A DNA stretch of 64,000 bases, taken from NCBI RefSeq assembly GCF_037975245.1, contig NC_092569.1, positions 95,001-159,000 on the forward strand, in the 5' to 3' direction. The stretch is from Apostichopus japonicus. Its lineage: Eukaryota; Echinodermata; Holothuroidea; Aspidochirotida; Stichopodidae. The translations under genes and the position numbers were made by a program. Numbering within the stretch: position 1 is the first letter of the stretch; every line of letters begins with the position of its first letter. Under the pieces are notes generated by a model that searched no databases, was not told where the DNA came from, and worked only from the letters and a program-made list of their open reading frames with translations. This document shows, in pieces, positions 1 to 12,333 of this stretch.

Positions 1-186
1 GACAATGATGAAACGAACCGCACAAAATACTGGTAATAATTTGTCTCGATGTTTGTTGTATACCACGAGAAATTTTTACGTAGTTTTATGTCGCTATAGG
101 GGTCTGTGTAGAATGTGTTTGATTGGGGAGACTTACTTCAATGCACATGTGACGTAGGCTTTTATTGTCTGCCCTTGCTTGTAATA

Positions 187-3100
187 TTCAAATTCAAATT
201 CAAATTCAAATAAACTTTATTAAGCACCAAAAATGGGCAATTAAATTCTCGCAATAAGACAATACAATGATAAGATGGAATAAGAATAATACAAATAGTA
301 TACATGAAAATACACTAAAAGGATACCAAACTATGAATTGCACATATTAATTTAATAGGATAATAAGAATACAAACTATAAGAAAAAAAAAAATAAGGAT
401 TGCAACTGACTGAAGGAATAAGAATCAAAACTATCGAAAATGGTCAAACTATAAGAAACGAAACTAATAGGAATTTAAAACCTAAAACTAAAAAATTGAA
501 AAACCTATACGACAGTCTAACGGATCAAGTACGAAAGGAACAAAATTCAATTTTGAAAACAATTAAACTTTAAAAGGTACCTATAAAGCAATATACTGCT
601 CCTAAAAAATAATGATAATATGCATAAGAGAAAGAGACAATAATCTAGTACCCTAAAAAGGTGACCCTAAAAAACATTGCACAAAGCCTAGTGTATTAAG
701 AATGAAATAAACATAGGAATCGAATTAAGAATATTGCACAATGAACCTAACGACGCGCTGCCTATCTGGTGTAAGTATTATTAAAATGTGTGACAGCCAT
801 CGGAACGAAGGAATGTTTGTAGCGGTTTGTACCAGCAGCTGGAGGTCTCATCCTACCACTCCGCCCAGTGAATCGTCCAACGAGATCACTGTGTAACGGG
901 TGATCGGTGTCATCAAGCACGGTGCGGAGCTTACGTTGAAGGCAGGAATTATAGAAAGAATCGAGCGGCTGCTGATGATTCCCAATCAGACGTTCAGATT
1001 TCCTTATTATGCTGTTGATTCTCTTCTTGTCCTGTTCAGTAATGCTACCACCCCAACACACAATACAATAAGTGAAAATGCTGGTAATGACGGAACGGTA
1101 GAATAATGACAGAAGGGTATGTTCAACATGAAATAATTTCAATTTCCTCAAACAGTATAGACGAGAATTTAACTTTGACATAATTAGATCTATATTATCT
1201 GACCAGCTAAGTTTGTCATTAACAACAACCCCTAAGTATTTATAAGTATGAACCCGTTCAACTGGAGAGTCAGAAATTACAATAGGATCGGATATACACT
1301 TGTTGGTTCTGAAATCAATAACTAACTCCTTTGTTTTACTAACGTTCAGTTCGAGAAAATTGTCCTGGCAGTAGTCCACAAATTTATTAATTTCATTTAC
1401 ATACTGTGAAGAGTCATCATTAGTTATCAGACCAACCATTGCAGTGTCATCAGCAAACTTGACAATCGGGCATGAATCAGCTTCGGGTCTACAGTCAGAT
1501 GTATATAGGGTGAACAGAAAAGGCGCTAAGACGGTACCTTGGGGTGCACCTGTACTTGAACTCACAATATTGGAAGATATTGATTGCACCCGCACAAACT
1601 GGGAACGCGTTGTAAGGTAGTCCAGAATCCAGAAGATCATAGGCCCAGGAACATCCATGGTCAATAGCTTGTTTGCCAACAAATGCGGCTGGATTGTGTT
1701 GAAAGCCGATGAAAAGTCAAAGAACATTATTCTTGCCGAGTTACTACTTTTTCCGCTCACCCCCTTTGACCTATTTTTCTCAGAAACTGCTTTAGTGTCT
1801 AGGTGGGAAGCTACACTGTCAATAATTGTTAAAATAGCGTCTTCACAGCTCCTATCACTCCTGTATGCAAACTGGAAATGATCAGTAAAATCTTTCACTC
1901 GGCTCTTCAATTGTGGTAAAACCAAACGTTCACATGCTTTGAAGGCAACTGAGGTCAAGGCTACAGGGCGAAGGTCGTTCATGCATGATACCTTTGGTTT
2001 CTTTGGAATCGGAATAATACATGATTGTTTCCATATATCCGGGACAGTCAGATTAATGAATGAGTAGTTAAAAATGATACTAAAAATACCGCATAACTGA
2101 TCGGCGCACAGTTTCAGTAATCGTGGTGAAAGATTGTCTGGCCCTGAAGACTTACATGGAACAAGCTTGCGAAACTCACGGCGAACCTCCTCCTCAGTGC
2201 AAGTAAAATGTTCATCACTGGTAGAACCCGAAACAGCTGCTTTGATAGTAGTAATTTCCTCGCTAAAATTGTGACAATCGAACCGGTTATAAAACTTGTT
2301 CAATTCATTAACATAATCCATGTTCGGATTCAACAAAGTCTGGTCAGAGTTTGAGTTTTTCCCGGCGTACCCACTCATCAGTTTCATACCCTCCCAAACT
2401 TTCTTCATATTGTTATCCTTGAAGTGTGATTCAATTTTCCGTTTGTAATTAATACGTTCCTTCCGAATGGCTCGCTTTAATTCCTTTTGTATTTGTACTA
2501 GATCATCGCCACCTGAGGCAAACACCTGCTTCTTACGGTTGATAATACCTTTGACATGTTTCGTAATCCATGGTTTGTTGTTGGAGTAGATCTTAACCTC
2601 CTTTGTGGGAATAATGAGTTCTGTACAGAAATTAACGTAATCCACAGTCATCTCAGTCAATTCATTGATATCCGCACTAGAATCAATGAAAACATTCCAG
2701 TCGGTACAATCGAAGGCACTCTGAAGATCATTCGATGCTTCTGCAGTCCACTTTTTCACCTGAATAACTCGAGGTTTCTCTCGCTGCACAATGGGACAAT
2801 ACTTCGGTCGAAGAAATACGAGATTATGGTCAGCCTGTCCTAAAGATGGTAGCTGGATAGCTGAATAAGCCTCCTTAACATTGGAGTAACAATAGTCCAG
2901 GGTTGCTGTACCACGAGTGGGACAGGAGACGTGTTGGTAGTATTGAACACCGCCTCTCAGTAGCTTACAGTGGTTAAAATCTCCATTGATCAAGAACAAT
3001 GCATCCGGGGATGTCGATTCAATATCTTGTAAAGCCTGACTGATTTCAAGAGCGGCAGGCTTAGCAACAGAACTGCTCGGTACATATACTGTAGTGAGTA

Positions 3101-3677
3101 TGATATGTGAAAATTCTCGTGGTAGATAATATGGCCGGAGCCCAAGTATGAGAATTTCAGCGTTCGGAGAGCATGACGTGTGCTTGATTGTAATGTTATT
3201 GCCATGACACCATTTATTATTCACATAAACACAGACACCACCACCCTTTTCCTTTTCCGATTGTTCAGTCCGATCTAATCGTATCAGTGTAAAACCATCA
3301 ACAGTAACATGGGAATCCTCAATACAGTCCCGTAACCATGTCTCAGTGAAACACATAACACTAGTTGTGCGAAAATCATTATTATACCTCACATTTGCAC
3401 ATAGTTCATCCATTTTATTGTGTAATGACCGAACGTTCCCCATAATGATCGATGGTAGGTATGGCTTGCATCCCCGAGACCGTAACTTACGTTTTATGGC
3501 TCCTCTTTTGCCACGCTTCCTGGGCTTCATCTCGTTAGGCAGATCAACATGTTGAGGGTAGGTGGTATGGGCACTATAGCGTAGAGAGTGCAGCTCCTGA
3601 CTAGAAAACGTATGCCTCATTGTTACAAAAACTCGGTTTTCATTTGAAAATGTCCATAAAATAGTAGGAATCCACAA
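187..3677 (-). mobile_element. LINE (non-LTR retrotransposon), 3' end complete
   Basis: The element reads right to left. Its body is the endonuclease/reverse transcriptase frame at 762-3677. The 3' untranslated part runs to about 187, where the minus strand shows AATAAA, then about four copies of a TTGAAT-type hexamer. A short tandem tail instead of poly(A) is typical of CR1/L2/Rex1-like LINEs of the jockey superfamily. No ORF1 is visible beyond 3677, so the 5' end is either truncated or lies unrecognised in 3678-3830. No target-site duplication was found. The clade is inferred from protein motifs and not resolved further. Confidence 0.85.
762..3677 (-). CDS. LINE ORF2: AP-like endonuclease plus reverse transcriptase
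   Basis: A single open frame of 971 residues without stops. After a basic N-terminal stretch (about 51-70), an exonuclease-endonuclease-phosphatase-type nuclease spans about 77-292: GNVRSLHNK, FTETWL near 110, GDFNH near 232, LDYCY near 260 and ADHNL near 282 (the family's usual SDH appears as ADH, with catalytic Asp and His kept). The reverse transcriptase follows at about 500-800, with IPIPKK, FFDFSSAFN, APQGTVLAP, the catalytic FADD box, and YLGVVV. The C-terminus holds a short conserved region after the thumb. The enzyme would nick the target and copy its RNA there (target-primed reverse transcription). The intact frame suggests a young copy. The true start codon is uncertain because the first Met gives an unusual leader. 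Confidence 0.92.
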   Translation of the reverse strand: MWIPTILWTFSNENRVFVTMRHTFSSQELHSLRYSAHTTYPQHVDLPNEMKPRKRGKRGAIKRKLRSRGCKPYLPSIIMGNVRSLHNKMDELCANVRYNNDFRTTSVMCFTETWLRDCIEDSHVTVDGFTLIRLDRTEQSEKEKGGGVCVYVNNKWCHGNNITIKHTSCSPNAEILILGLRPYYLPREFSHIILTTVYVPSSSVAKPAALEISQALQDIESTSPDALFLINGDFNHCKLLRGGVQYYQHVSCPTRGTATLDYCYSNVKEAYSAIQLPSLGQADHNLVFLRPKYCPIVQREKPRVIQVKKWTAEASNDLQSAFDCTDWNVFIDSSADINELTEMTVDYVNFCTELIIPTKEVKIYSNNKPWITKHVKGIINRKKQVFASGGDDLVQIQKELKRAIRKERINYKRKIESHFKDNNMKKVWEGMKLMSGYAGKNSNSDQTLLNPNMDYVNELNKFYNRFDCHNFSEEITTIKAAVSGSTSDEHFTCTEEEVRREFRKLVPCKSSGPDNLSPRLLKLCADQLCGIFSIIFNYSFINLTVPDIWKQSCIIPIPKKPKVSCMNDLRPVALTSVAFKACERLVLPQLKSRVKDFTDHFQFAYRSDRSCEDAILTIIDSVASHLDTKAVSEKNRSKGVSGKSSNSARIMFFDFSSAFNTIQPHLLANKLLTMDVPGPMIFWILDYLTTRSQFVRVQSISSNIVSSSTGAPQGTVLAPFLFTLYTSDCRPEADSCPIVKFADDTAMVGLITNDDSSQYVNEINKFVDYCQDNFLELNVSKTKELVIDFRTNKCISDPIVISDSPVERVHTYKYLGVVVNDKLSWSDNIDLIMSKLNSRLYCLRKLKLFHVEHTLLSLFYRSVITSIFTYCIVCWGGSITEQDKKRINSIIRKSERLIGNHQQPLDSFYNSCLQRKLRTVLDDTDHPLHSDLVGRFTGRSGRMRPPAAGTNRYKHSFVPMAVTHFNNTYTR

Positions 3678-3829
3678 AAGGTAAATCCAGTATATAACGA
3701 AGATGAATACATACAGTTCACATACAAAAAACAGTCAAACGAATGAGAAAAATGGATGAATTTAGAGAGCGGACTAAGCGAGCGAGTCGCCGCATGAGCA
3801 GCGCCAAAAAGTCCAATCAGTAATAACAA

Positions 3830-4918
3830 CTATTTGATTGTAATGTAGTATAATGAGAAGTTATTAAATGGTGTGAAAGCTTCTTTTTTGTAATATAAAA
3901 GGTACATTTTAATTGTCATATCACTCCATACGTAAAGATTGATCAGCTCAAAACTTATGTCACTACTTTGTTTAATATTTGAACTTGTTTGTATATGCGT
4001 TTGTGTATGTTTTCTCTCGGTTGTACTTTGGGTGCGTCTGTGTGTGTGTGTTTCTAAATGCCTTACTTGGGCGTTACTCTTTAAGTTAATTGAATATTTG
4101 TTTCTCCCCGGACAAACAAGTATTTCGAATCCAAAAGCCGATTTTTTATTATTTTTAAAATGGCATATCAATTTAGAGTAAAACTTATATAAAACAAACT
4201 GTTAGCAAACTGCTTATCCACTTAAGAGCCTGTGTAAGAGAATGTGTAAAAGTAAGAGGGCCGGACATTTCGATCCTAGCAGGATCTTCTTCAGAGGCTG
4301 AATGAGAAGTAACAGTACTAGCAAAAGGGACAAAAACACACACAGAATACAGACAGGTTAACAGGGTGAACACAAAAGAGAAAGACGGTTTAAGTCCTTC
4401 AACTTATCCAACATTTTCCAAAGAAGGCTCTCGAAAACTTAACTTCCATTACAAGTGATGTGACGTGATGTGAGTACTGTCTATACGAGATACCGCCTCC
4501 TGATATGCATTATGTAGACATTAGGTAGAACCAATAACAAATAATATAATGTGGCAGTGGACTCCGTACTGACAGCGCAGTTTTAATGTATGGTACTTAT
4601 TTGTTAGCCACTTCATTTCATAAACACTAGGTCCCTTCTCATATTTAAAGCAACACTACGTTAACTGTTGATATTTTGTTACATGCCAAATTCTCATTTT
4701 AATTCAGCTAAACTGTGTAAGTGTCATTGTAACAAATAAATCTAACAAAATCATATTAGCGATCTTTCTTAAGAAATGAAAACGGACTTGTTTATATTCT
4801 ACAACTCAATGGATCTTTAAATAATTACTTATTAGCGACCTTTATTACAGTAAAGGGTAGGAAGTGTATTAACTGGATGATGTTGCCATTCGAGTTAGAC
4901 CAATTTATACCACTGCGA

Positions 4919-4968
<50 letters not shown>

Positions 4969-6175
4969 ATTATATATATATATTATATATACTATAAGAT
5001 TGTACTAACTGCCGAAAATTAATAAAAACATTCGTTTATTTTTATGAAGGGTTACTGTTGTTTACTGCACTAATCTTTAGACGCCAGTCTACTTTGATAA
5101 GGTTTTTCCAGTCTATAATTTGTTACTGTAAATATTTTATTTCATGATTTATATAACACATATGTACACATTTCAAATGTATCTTGCATCTCTTTGCAAA
5201 ACTAAAATATGTGTATACTAAGTTTGAATCGAAAACTATATGAAATTACTATAACTTCGACAGCCTGAAATTCCACTAATGTTGTTTGTATTACGATATA
5301 GCAACATAATTATCTCTTGAAGAAGGTCATTGTAGTTTCATAAACGATTGAAAGTCAGATTTAGGCGATGAAGAACTTAAACCATTCTTTATAATTTTGT
5401 CATTTTACTTTACAAATGGTAATTCGTAATTGTGTACACTTATTAGATTATGACGTCGAAATTCCAGCTTTTAATGTTGCAAACAAAAGTTAACAATTTG
5501 AAATAATGCAGCTTAGATAGACCTTGGTATCATTCAGCCTTGTAGTGTTATATCATTTTTGTACACAGTTTTGATATGATTCAACTTTTCATTATTTTAT
5601 GAACATTAAAGTATTCCAATTTCTTTTTTCATTTGTCAATACGTCGAAATAAGCACGGGGTAAAAGACATTATTGAAGATATAAGCTAGTGCACGAACAA
5701 GAGCATGCTTGCGGGCTTACTGTAAGCCTGCTAGGAATTCCATCCATACACGGGCTTAAATAGATCTAAGAGAATTGACATGTTTGCGGAATTCACTTTC
5801 GGAAACATGTGTAAGACCCATAGTATGCAATATAGAGGTTCCCAAATGCTACAAGTGACTTACAGAAGAACACATACTATGGCTTAGCGTATTTCCTATA
5901 CAGAAGAAAGGTAATTGTTAAAAGCATCATATGTGCAACAGTGCGAGTAGAGACACTGTAAGATATGGAAGTTACATGTGGTGACTGGATCTTCGTCTTA
6001 GCTTTAACTAGTTTGTTGATAGGAGACCATGACAGTCTGGAAGATGCCTGTTTGAGGTAAGCATATTTAAGCAAATCTGAAGATGTGTTGTAATACGACG
6101 ATAAAAGGATAGTTTAGCCTTAAATAAAGCATTAAGCTTGCTCACGTATTCACAATAGAAAGTATTCTGAGTTAT
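3830..6175. other. non-coding DNA with a TA microsatellite
   Basis: No convincing gene is seen; the frames here are short and lack recognisable motifs. A TA-dinucleotide tract lies at about 4925-4990. At 4256-4300 the minus strand carries a short hairpin with the core CTGAAGAA, a GATCC/GGATC stem and GAAA, which resembles the 3' part of a dispersed repeat. Confidence 0.6.
4925..4990. repeat. TA dinucleotide microsatellite
   Basis: Nearly pure TA repeats interrupted by a few CA and TTA steps. Confidence 0.95.
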
Positions 6176-6245
6176 AGGAGGGTAAACTCAGTGGTTAACG
6201 CCGGTGCCTTCCAATCAAAAGGTCCCCGGTTCGAGTCACTTCAAG
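6176..6245 (+). mobile_element. tRNA-like SINE head or tRNA pseudogene
   Basis: The segment has an A-box-like stretch (AACTCAGTGGTTAACGCC) and, about 30 bases on, a B-box-like GGTTCGAGTCA, in the order and spacing of an RNA polymerase III internal promoter. A GCCTT/AAGGT stem can form the anticodon arm, but the loop lacks the usual U33 and the acceptor stem does not pair, so a functional tRNA is unlikely. A tRNA-derived SINE is the best reading. Confidence 0.6.
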
Positions 6246-6986
6246 ATTAATATATGTTGACAATTCATAATCATGGACGATAAATATGAATCTAAGAGAC
6301 TGACTTCGGTCAGCTTGCGGCTTTGATAAGCCAATGAAGCTTTTCGCGAGTTCCTGCTTGCAGGAGGATCTAAAATACAAAATAGACTCCATTATCCCAG
6401 GTTTAATCCGTAACGTATCCTTATATTTTCTAGACGTTCAACAAGAGGGAAGTGTAAGTTATGATAAGACTGAAATGTCGGTGAAGTTTCTATACGCGAT
6501 ATTAATATCTGTATTTGTATATAAGAGAAGACATATCATCGATCGAATGGAGTTATTAAAATTGTTCTGATTTTAAAATTTAGTAAGAGCCTTTGTCTTA
6601 GTTGTAAATTCTTCTATGAGCTAGGAAGGTGATCACCCTATCCCTAACTCTAATCGGTAAATGTATTACCGTCTGGATAACAAGTCGTCTGTAGTTTATA
6701 TATACGTACTTTAACTAGTGTTTATCGACTTGAATTGGTATATATTGCTACTTAAATTGGTAAACCTCACTTACAAACAGGTATCGATAGGAATTAAATT
6801 ATCATATACCGATTTAAATTGGTACATGTCGTGTCCCCGTGATCACATCCCGAGATGGTCCACCATGAGGATGCAAGCTTTACTGTATAACGATGCTTCA
6901 AACCTTGAACAGTGTTACACATCATACAATACAACAGATTGAAAGCTCGTGACATTATTAGATTACTGCCTATTACTGCCTATTCA

Positions 6987-7303
6987 CCTTACACTAAGTA
7001 GCCAAGGACTGAGGGTAGCACCAACTGTAACGTAACCTTACACTACTGTACGTAACCAAAGGACTGAGGGTAGCACCAACTGTTTCTTAACCTTACACTA
7101 AATAGCCAAAGTCTGAGGGGAGCACCAACTGTAACTTTACCTTACACTAAATAGCCAAGGTCTGAGGGTAGCACCAAATGTAACTTAACCTTACACTAAG
7201 TAACCATGAAGGACTGAGGGTTACACCAACTGTAACTTAACCTTACACTAAATAGCCAAGGTCTGAGGGTAGCCGACTGTAACTTATCCTTATACTAAGT
7301 AGC
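6987..7303. repeat. minisatellite, unit about 49 bp
   Basis: Seven imperfect units begin with CCTTACACTA at 6987, 7036, 7091, 7140, 7189, 7241 and 7288 (TATA for TACA in the last). Spacings are 47-55 bases and the inner part carries GACTGAGGGTAGCACCAACT. Confidence 0.9.
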
Positions 7304-7386
7304 AAACGCTTGAATCCCTGTGGAAAGGGCTAACATGAAAACATTCGCATTTTCCAAGGAACCTTGCCAATTACCACAGTGCCATT

Positions 7387-9074
7387 CAGGGACGTAGCCA
7401 GGGGGAGCAGGGGGGGGCGACTGCTCCCCCCTTTCAGTGTCGGAAAAATGTTTAAAAACTCATTTTTTAGCATGGTATTTTGTCAGTGCTCTTTTGATCT
7501 TGAATATTCGTCAGCTCCGTTAACTCGATTATAATCGTAGTGACATTAACGCATACTGATTCAACTACTTACTTAGTTTGGAAGATACAATTAGCTAAAT
7601 TTAGCCTATAGCCAATTACAAGCCTACAGTTGGCCACTGCGTAATAAAATACATATTGCCTACCTAACCGCACTCTGTGGAATGTCACGAACCGTATGCA
7701 CAACAACGTCTACAACGTTCGTTCTCATCCTTTCTATGATTCGTCCTAAGTTGTTGCACGAACAGCATGTTATGAAGCTAAGCTAGCAATCGTACGTAAT
7801 ACGCACTTCCTATAAATAATTATTACACTGCTAATACACTGCGATAACGATATTTGTTTTTTAGGCCACTGTATATCTGGCTATATTACAAAATATGAAA
7901 GTTTATATTGTCCATCAGTCAAGTTCGTCAAATGTATTTAAGTTCAGACATTGGACAATAAACAAGAATCATCCTACTGGAAAAAATTGTAAAAGAGCAC
8001 TATGTTTGTCTTTCTGATATACTATGTAAAAGAACATGTAAAAGAATTCAAACAGGAAACAAAATCTGCTGACAATATGATATCATATGATCATGGGCTT
8101 AGCCAGTATGTAGCACTGTAGGCGCGGGCCTACACCTTTTCTGACCAAGTTATCTTTTTTTTTTAAAACACCCATAATTCAAATCCATAGGCTTGCTGGA
8201 CGAGTTTAAGAGTCTAGACAGGAAAAACTATTGAAATGAACGTAGCAAGAATATGGCTAAATTAGGTGACCTATTCTTCTGCCATCTAGACTGTCATTTC
8301 TATCGCGTGCCGTTTCATTCAACACTCTACCCGCCGAAAAAGACTAGGATCCGATCTTGTTTTTAACATCTAGTTAAGAACCCGTTTACACAGATAATAT
8401 TTCAGTTGAGAAAACAGTTGAGAAATTTGCATCAGATGGCATTCGTCGGATAACTCTCGCCTTCTCTTATTAGGCTAACCTAAACATTTCCTAGCTACAG
8501 TTGTATCAAAGACAATTACTGGCTATAGTTATATCAAAGACATTTCATGCCTATCTTTGTATCTATAAGTATCAGAAGTTGAAATGTAAGACTACTCTGT
8601 ACGTGTACCTTGCTCATTTTAAATACATTATGTAGTATTGAATTAGACATTTAATAGCTACAGTTGTATCAAAGACAATTACTGGCTATAGTTGTATCAA
8701 AGACATTTCTGGCCTATCTTTGTATCTACAAGTATCAGAAGTTGAAAAGTAAGACTACTCTGTACATGTACCTTGCTAATTTTAAATATATTATGTAGTA
8801 TTGAATTACGTACTCATTTAACTCGTTTGTTTTTTGGGTTTAAAAGTGATATTGAATGAGGTGTGTCAAGTTAGCAAGAGGCCAGGGAACCAGAATGAAC
8901 ACTCGGGAAGGGCCGTTTCCGGCCATATGGGGGGTTTATAAAACCAAAATTTTTCTTGTACGCTCCGCACCAACTGATGGTGGCGCTCCGCTCAGATAGT
9001 CGTACCTACAACTTTGAAAATCTATATCAATCGCAAAAAGTGCTCCCCCTTTCAAATTCCTGGCTACGTCGCTA
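7387..9074. mobile_element. non-autonomous hAT-type element, 1.69 kb
   Basis: Terminal inverted repeats CAGGGACGTAGCCAGG and its complement end at 9074, with one mismatch inside and one at the last base. An exact 8-bp duplication, GTGCCATT, flanks the element at 7379-7386 and 9075-9082; 8 bp and a CAG start are the hAT hallmark. No transposase frame is present. It holds a 163-bp tandem duplication (8484-8808) and, at 8957-9000, a module shared with other families in this window. Confidence 0.88.
8484..8808. repeat. 163-bp tandem duplication inside the hAT element
   Basis: Copy 1 starts at 8484 and copy 2 at 8647. They differ at a handful of positions over the whole length. Confidence 0.9.
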
Positions 9075-9082
9075 GTGCCATT

Positions 9083-10121
9083 AGCATATAATTATTATTT
9101 GTACCGCTTTTGTAAATATGAAATCCTGGCTAGTCATTAGTAGCATGCGTAGGCCTCATATACTGTACTATATAAGCACGTATAACTTACTGTGTGTGAT
9201 GTTATGTGATAGACTAATTAGTAATATTCCTTGTGATTCCATTTGTGTCATTTGTTTGATGTATTGATTATTACAATCCCGTTTATGTCAGTATAGCTCA
9301 CTGTTTGGTCTTCTTAGTATAATCAGACAAGTCTATTGCACAGTTCGACGTTAGGCTAATATATGTACACATGTCAGATAATCGTCTATGTCAAAGATGC
9401 AGCGAGGATATTTAGTAATAGATTTTACCAATCACTTGTTTGCTCTATCAATGGGTCAGACAAAGTTTGTTTCATCTATTTCCAATAAAGTCAGATCATT
9501 TGTCGACATTTCTACCCGAATGTATACTACATTTGAAATGTTAATATGGACAGAGGAGTAGGCAAGGGCTAATAATACACAGTCTCACCAAGTACGCTGT
9601 AAAACAGTTGTATGGAAGTACCAATAAAATAACGACCAATTTTGAACTGGGAAGTTGACACACTTCAAGGAACATAAACTCGGAAACAACGGAAGAAGTA
9701 CGAACTTTTATTTAGACAAATACAGGTACAATACCGTGTTAAACAGCTAACGCGCTGAGCTGCATACCTCCTTTAACTTTGACATATATTGACTTCATTA
9801 TTTCATTGATGTTCCCTTCTGGAATATTGTACTTATGGGATTGGGACTTTAAGTATATCACTTTCAAGTTAAACCAATGAAACTGGTTAATATGACATTT
9901 ATCACACAATACCACAAGTTATCATTCAGTGCTTTCAAACAAGTTATACAAACATTCTGAACTATTTTAATCCCGGTGCTCCCTTGCCACACTACAACCA
10001 TCGGCGTATACATAAATCTGGACCGTTTATGTCAATTAGAAGAAGCACAAAAACACATACCAATTATGAAGGGTCACGTGACGAGCTCCAAGTTGTAGCA
10101 CTCTTATATGTTTTCTACATG
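9083..10121. other. non-coding, nothing recognised
   Basis: A stretch of AT-rich DNA between two hAT elements. I see no exon, RNA gene or repeat in it. Confidence 0.5.
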
Positions 10122-10129
10122 ATCTCATA

Positions 10130-10629
10130 TAGTGGCGGAGCGTCCATACAGTCAGGGGCGGAAGCCCTCCCTGACGGACTCAAATGGACTGCTGGCGCCT
10201 TTTTCAGCTATTTACCACTTTTTACTTATTCGCGATTATTGACTTTTTTATTGCGCTCTCATCTATCTATTAACATTTGTCACATTTTGTTGGTGTAATT
10301 TTCTGACAAATGCTCTAACGGCGGTCTTTAATTTATCGGCACTTCCGTTGTACGAAACTATTTCCAAGCGCATGTACTTTCAACACCCATATAAACTTCC
10401 GAGTTGTCACAAATGGCGATGACACCTATTTATTCTTTGTTTATCTGCAAATTAGCAAGGCCCGGAAAGGGTCATTTCCGGCGATCTATAGGGAGTATCT
10501 TTCCTCAAAAACTTTCTGTACGCTCCGCGCCAACCTGTGGTGGCGCTCCGCTTAGATAGTGTCAAAGCGCCCCTACAGACCATTCTCGCCCCCCCCCTCC
10601 CCTGATCAATACCCCTAGCTCCGCCACTG
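10130..10629. mobile_element. hAT MITE, family CAGTGGCGGAGC, copy 1 (500 bp)
   Basis: Inverted ends are TAGTGGCGGAGC (first base mutated from C) and GCTCCGCCACTG. The 8-bp duplication ATCTCATA occupies 10122-10129 and 10630-10637 exactly. A second copy lies at 54554-54946. It has no coding capacity. Confidence 0.92.
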
Positions 10630-10637
10630 ATCTCATA

Positions 10638-12333
10638 GCTGACATATTCTTTTGAATCTACACAAACGATGGAATCTCGCTAAGTGGTACATTTTGTCAC
10701 TGTTTACCGCAATTTTCAATTCAAAAATTGCCAGTTCGATTATGTTCTTTCAAACAATCGGACTGCACCTGGAACGCACGCAGCTTATCAGGATTGTACA
10801 CAAATGTACATATATAAAAGAAGCAGTCGACCGGATTCTTTGTTTTGTTCCGTAGCAACAGATGTCTCGTTTTTGCGCGTAAGCAGGCGGGTATGATAAT
10901 GATAGCCTTGATAGGAGTGACCGCCGTAAGGAATCTATAAGACTCTGCTGTCAGTAGATGTTCGAATAGTTTAGCCATGCAGATCAAGACTTTACATAAG
11001 CGGAGAGTAAATCTCAAATACAGTATCATCCAAACCTAAGCAATTATTCTCAAATTTACCGTAAATGTCCGTTACAGTGGATTTGTCAACCGAACGCTTA
11101 TCTCTTCGAACTGACAAGGGTTAAATAATATGTTAGTTTAGCACATGGGAGCACGTCACATGAGCCGCCATGGTTGGTACGTTTTCCTACTGTCGAGTGA
11201 GAGATCCAGGTCATATTAAATTTGATTCCTATACAATTACCTCACCCCATCTCCTATCTATACCAACATGTTAACAACAAATATCCATATGCTTTCATCA
11301 TAGGATGGAGGAAATGAAATTTGTTACAACGAAATGCATAAAACATTTAGTTCGTTTAAGGAAACCTCCCATTTTAATTCTAACAGTATGGATGGACACC
11401 TTAAAAACCTTCCAATATTTCACATCGTTCTAGTGTCATGTTTATTCATCTCTTCGCAACATTATGGAAGTAATAAAATAGGGTAACCTATATTAGAAAT
11501 GGAAATAGAACATTGTATTTCGTCACACGTGACTGTGGGGTCAACTATTGCATTTAAACTGACTATTAAAGGGATAGTGTGGTGATCAACATACCTTTAC
11601 AGTTATACATTCTTAACTAGTTGAATAGTATATCATCAGGATATAAGAAGTATGTGTACATCCGTATTCTACTCAAAACAGTGAAAAGAGATTTTCAGCA
11701 ACCGGAGCAATAAAATACATATGATAAATTTAATAGCAAGACAAAACAAACCAAGATGTGCCTCAATAATGTCACCAAATTTATGTTAGTTCAGACCGTG
11801 GTCTGTTTAAACTTTGATCTAGTTTTCATTACCGGCGTATGTTTAGATCATAACTTAGCGCTTTCAGCTTGAATAACATATACAAATGTACTTCATCATG
11901 AAAATGTCTGACGAAGCTCACACATTAATTACTGATTTGCAAACCGAAAATTGGTCATGTTGCGTAGTAGTTTAGTGTGCAGGGGCTCTTCCAATAACTA
12001 ATTCTCTTGTAGTTTTTATCACGTTAATCGTGTACAAGACTCATCCAATGGTGCCCATATGGTGGTAAAGAATCATTGACTCTAGTTACTCTCGTTATAA
12101 TTACATCCAGTTGTTCGACTCCCTTCAGATGTATTGTTTTGTGACTGAGTCATGACAATAATCTCAACTAACTGTCGTACCATGGTGTCCAGTCCAGTCA
12201 TTATCATTATACTCGTAATTAAACAGGTTTCAATCGTTTTTGAGTCTGGCGTAAATATAAACTATATGTCTATGGTTCGATTACGTAACACATTATAATA
12301 TTGCCGTAAGAGTGACATAACTTTTCAAAATTT
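10638..12333. other. DNA downstream of the SRCR-WSC-CCP gene
   Basis: This stretch lies 3' of the stop codon at 12334-12336 and should include that gene's 3' untranslated region. Possible minus-strand AATAAA signals are present (for example near 11443-11448), but none can be singled out. No exon is seen. Confidence 0.4.

Noticed and set aside
10721..11029. 102-residue minus-strand frame
   Set aside because: No motif, no splice context, and located in the probable 3' flank of the SRCR-WSC-sushi gene.
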